NCBI GenBank assembly: GCA_023213395.1
Contig: CM041465.1
Span: forward strand, 37,827,741-37,891,740
Source: Cycas panzhihuaensis
Lineage: Eukaryota > Cycadophyta
Reading direction: 5' to 3'
Length of the DNA stretch: 64,000 bases
Positions within the stretch are counted from its first letter, which is position 1. Each line of letters starts with the position of its first letter. A program made the translations under genes and the position numbers. Under the pieces are notes generated by a model. That model had not been told where the DNA came from, searched no databases, and was given only the letters and a program-made list of their open reading frames with translations. Below, piece by piece: positions 62,499 to 64,000 of the stretch.

Positions 62499-63171
62499 CC
62501 AAGGAAAAACATCTATATCTCATTCATTTGATCATGATCAAGACAATACTTGAACTGTAGTCGGAGTAGTAGGCACACCTAGTTGTGCCAAAAAAGCAGT
62601 TGGAGTTTGTACAGAACCAAACAGCCTCCTCAACAATCTACTAGTTGTACACAGGTTTTCATAGAAAACCCTCACTGATTCACTGCTTTGCAACATGTTT
62701 TTGAACCTCTTGGCTTGACTGGCCTGGTCAACAACTTTCCAAAGTGATTGCATGTGAAAAACATTCAAAATTAGTATTCACTACTCAGCAAAATGCTAAA
62801 AATGAGTCTCAGAACATACTGCTGCTCTGCAGTCTTTTCATTGCTTCATTTCTTGTGCTCCCAGCATTTGAATGCCTGTACACAACTTTGATAGGCTGTT
62901 TTAATAGAAAAAACTCATAAAAGTTGCTTAAATCACAGTAAAGTTTGCAAAAATTCCATGACCAAGCTGCAAGACTACCCTTAAACTGAGCACCGAGACC
63001 TCAAAAACATCATGTTGAAGTTTCATGACCAATGGTGCAGTGATCTGTTCATGGCAAGATACAGAAGCAGCATGTAGTGGAGAAGGTTTTTGAGCCTGCC
63101 GACTGCTTCATGAAATTATTCAACGAAATATTGACAAATGGAAAATGATCTGTGGATGCAACAGAAGAGGT
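62499..63171 (-). other. element J leader or unknown segment, contains exon-like ORF
   Basis: Between the duplicated gag block and the primer site. No typical gag sequence; it includes the 76-codon exon-like ORF at 62538-62768. Base composition is less AT-rich than most of the window. Confidence 0.45.
62538..62768 (-). CDS. unidentified exon-like ORF
   Basis: A 76-codon minus-strand ORF (MNVFHMQSLWKVVDQASQAK..., ends TPTTVQVLS). Its composition looks like ordinary protein rather than AT-rich noise: balanced residues, a likely helical stretch with NMLQSSESVRVFYENL, and LLRRLFG. I do not recognise the family. It lies in the leader of element J, so it could be a captured host gene fragment, the last exon of a decayed host gene, or chance. 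A possible upstream exon (NAGSTRNEAMKRLQSSS, near 62815-62870) ends before a GT, but a clear acceptor AG is missing. Confidence 0.3.
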   Translation of the reverse strand: MNVFHMQSLWKVVDQASQAKRFKNMLQSSESVRVFYENLCTTSRLLRRLFGSVQTPTAFLAQLGVPTTPTTVQVLS

Positions 63172-63184
63172 GGCTCTGATACCA
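63172..63184 (-). promoter_or_regulatory. primer-binding site, probably element J
   Basis: Minus-strand tggtatcagagcc, a perfect match to the standard initiator-Met-type primer site. A possible LTR start (tgatgttcgctg) follows one base to the right. Confidence 0.85.
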
Positions 63185-63185
63185 T

Positions 63186-64000
63186 TGATGTTCGCTGAAC
63201 CCTGATAGTGGCAAATTCATGCCTAACAGATACAAAAGAATTAATGTCAATGTAGATCAGAGTCGAACTTGATGAGAGACAATGGTTTTTGTTCCAAAAG
63301 GTGCCGAGTACAGGGGTGCTCTGCTTTACTTATAGCCGAATGGCACTAATCTAGACACTTTTAGAATCTTCTTGCAGTTCCCTACTGCTATCCCTCAATT
63401 TAGCAAGTACTAAGGCACTCACTTTATACGGACGTCAGCTCATAACAAAGAGTGTTTTGATAAGAATGCAACAAAAGAAAACAGTTACAAGATTGCAATA
63501 GCAGATTTGGTGAGAAGATTGTGGGCCATCAAAACTTCAAAGGTTGGCGATCAAGTTCCTAAACCAACATGCTATTGTTTCTTCTCATGAAAGGAAATGT
63601 AACAACTTACAAACTTGGGAATTTATATCCACATTAATCTAAGACTGTTACGAAGATTACCCCAATGGGAAGATTCAACACATACAACAAAAGCATCAAA
63701 TGAGTAGGATTATGATCATGATCCTGATCCTGATCCTGATAAGGCATCAACATTCCACAAATGATGGATACCTCCAATTAGACTCACCTGATATGAAACA
63801 GCATGCTGAAGGCCAACTGTTGTCATATTTCAAATTTACATTTTAGTTCTTCAATGCTGCATGCCTTATTTTGTAATATATATGCTTCCTGATGTAATTC
63901 ATGCATCTACATAGAAGTCAGCACAACAAACAAATTTGATGTAATCAAGTACCTTTGTGTAAGTTGGCACTATGACCACGCTATATGCTATCAGGGGCAC
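63186..64000 (-). repeat. probable 5' LTR, running towards or past the window edge
   Basis: Sequence right of a perfect primer site should be the 5' LTR of a minus-strand element. A minus-strand TATA-like box (ctataagta, 63327-63335) lies about 150 bp in, a sensible place for a U3/R border. There is no partner LTR in the window, so the right border is unknown and part of this stretch may lie outside the LTR. Confidence 0.5.
63717..63740. repeat. gatcctgatcct short tandem repeat
   Basis: Four 6-bp units of gatcat/gatcct. A minor microsatellite. Confidence 0.85.

Larger units (their letters stand above)
59616..63184 (-). mobile_element. Ty3/gypsy element J remnant, minus strand
   Basis: Reading right to left: primer site (63172-63184), long leader, gag, and protease start. 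The element is cut at 59615 by the plus-strand LTR. A 1,260-bp gag-plus-leader segment is present twice in tandem. No RT or integrase remains. Protease is recognised by LVDFGSIHNFVD near 59742-59781 (normally LVDSGSTHNFI), and gag ends in a CLWCNKYH-stop-GHKC knuckle near 59945-59990. Confidence 0.75.

Overview
The window reads as repeat-rich nuclear DNA from a seed plant with a large genome. Almost everything recognisable is transposable-element debris: Ty1/copia and Ty3/gypsy LTR retrotransposons using initiator-Met-tRNA-type primer sites, plus a plant-type L1 LINE with a C-terminal RNase H domain. Long AT-rich stretches and (TA)n/(TC)n/(GA)n tracts fill the rest. I see no intact host gene, no rRNA or tRNA gene, no CRISPR array and no bacterial-style operon. 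The species cannot be fixed from sequence alone; a gymnosperm or other large-genome plant is a guess. Every retroelement reading frame is broken by stops and frameshifts. || Left part (533-11353): copia element A lies on the minus strand, flanked by a near-perfect 5-bp target-site duplication (TSD). Its integrase region is split by solo LTR B (3551-9334, TSD ctaat). Solo LTR B is itself split six bases from its end by a complete copia element, C (3557-8772). || Middle part (12103-30588): an apparently non-coding plus-strand LTR element, F, has a gypsy element, D (minus, 15651-30555), inserted in its 3' LTR. D in turn carries a gag-only LTR element, E (16233-19852), in one LTR and a copia element, G (24153-29489), in its gag. 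G belongs to the same family as solo LTR B. || Right-centre part (32535-58850): a plus-strand LTR family, H, has LTRs of about 1.3 kb and a short internal region. A 6.7-kb block (34551-41251) is repeated at 42084-48694. The block carries an H LTR, an H gag fragment, the 5' end of an L1 LINE and the 5' part of a gypsy element, I. In the complete version, the LINE (44882-57898, poly(A) tail, 11-bp TSD) sits inside the zinc-knuckle codons of the H gag. Gypsy I (46044-52931, TSD gggca) sits inside the LINE's ORF1. || Right end (58360-64000): a 241-bp tandem duplication, a plus-strand LTR with a TATA box (59115-59615), and a decayed minus-strand gypsy element, J. J's gag/leader segment is tandemly duplicated (1,260 bp, about 99% identical), and a primer-binding site and partial LTR lie at the window edge. 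|| Nothing here works as a cellular pathway. The interest lies in the readable order of insertions, the recent duplications and a few unexplained stretches, such as an exon-like ORF near 62.6 kb. All element boundaries come from comparing repeat copies by eye and may be off by a few bases.
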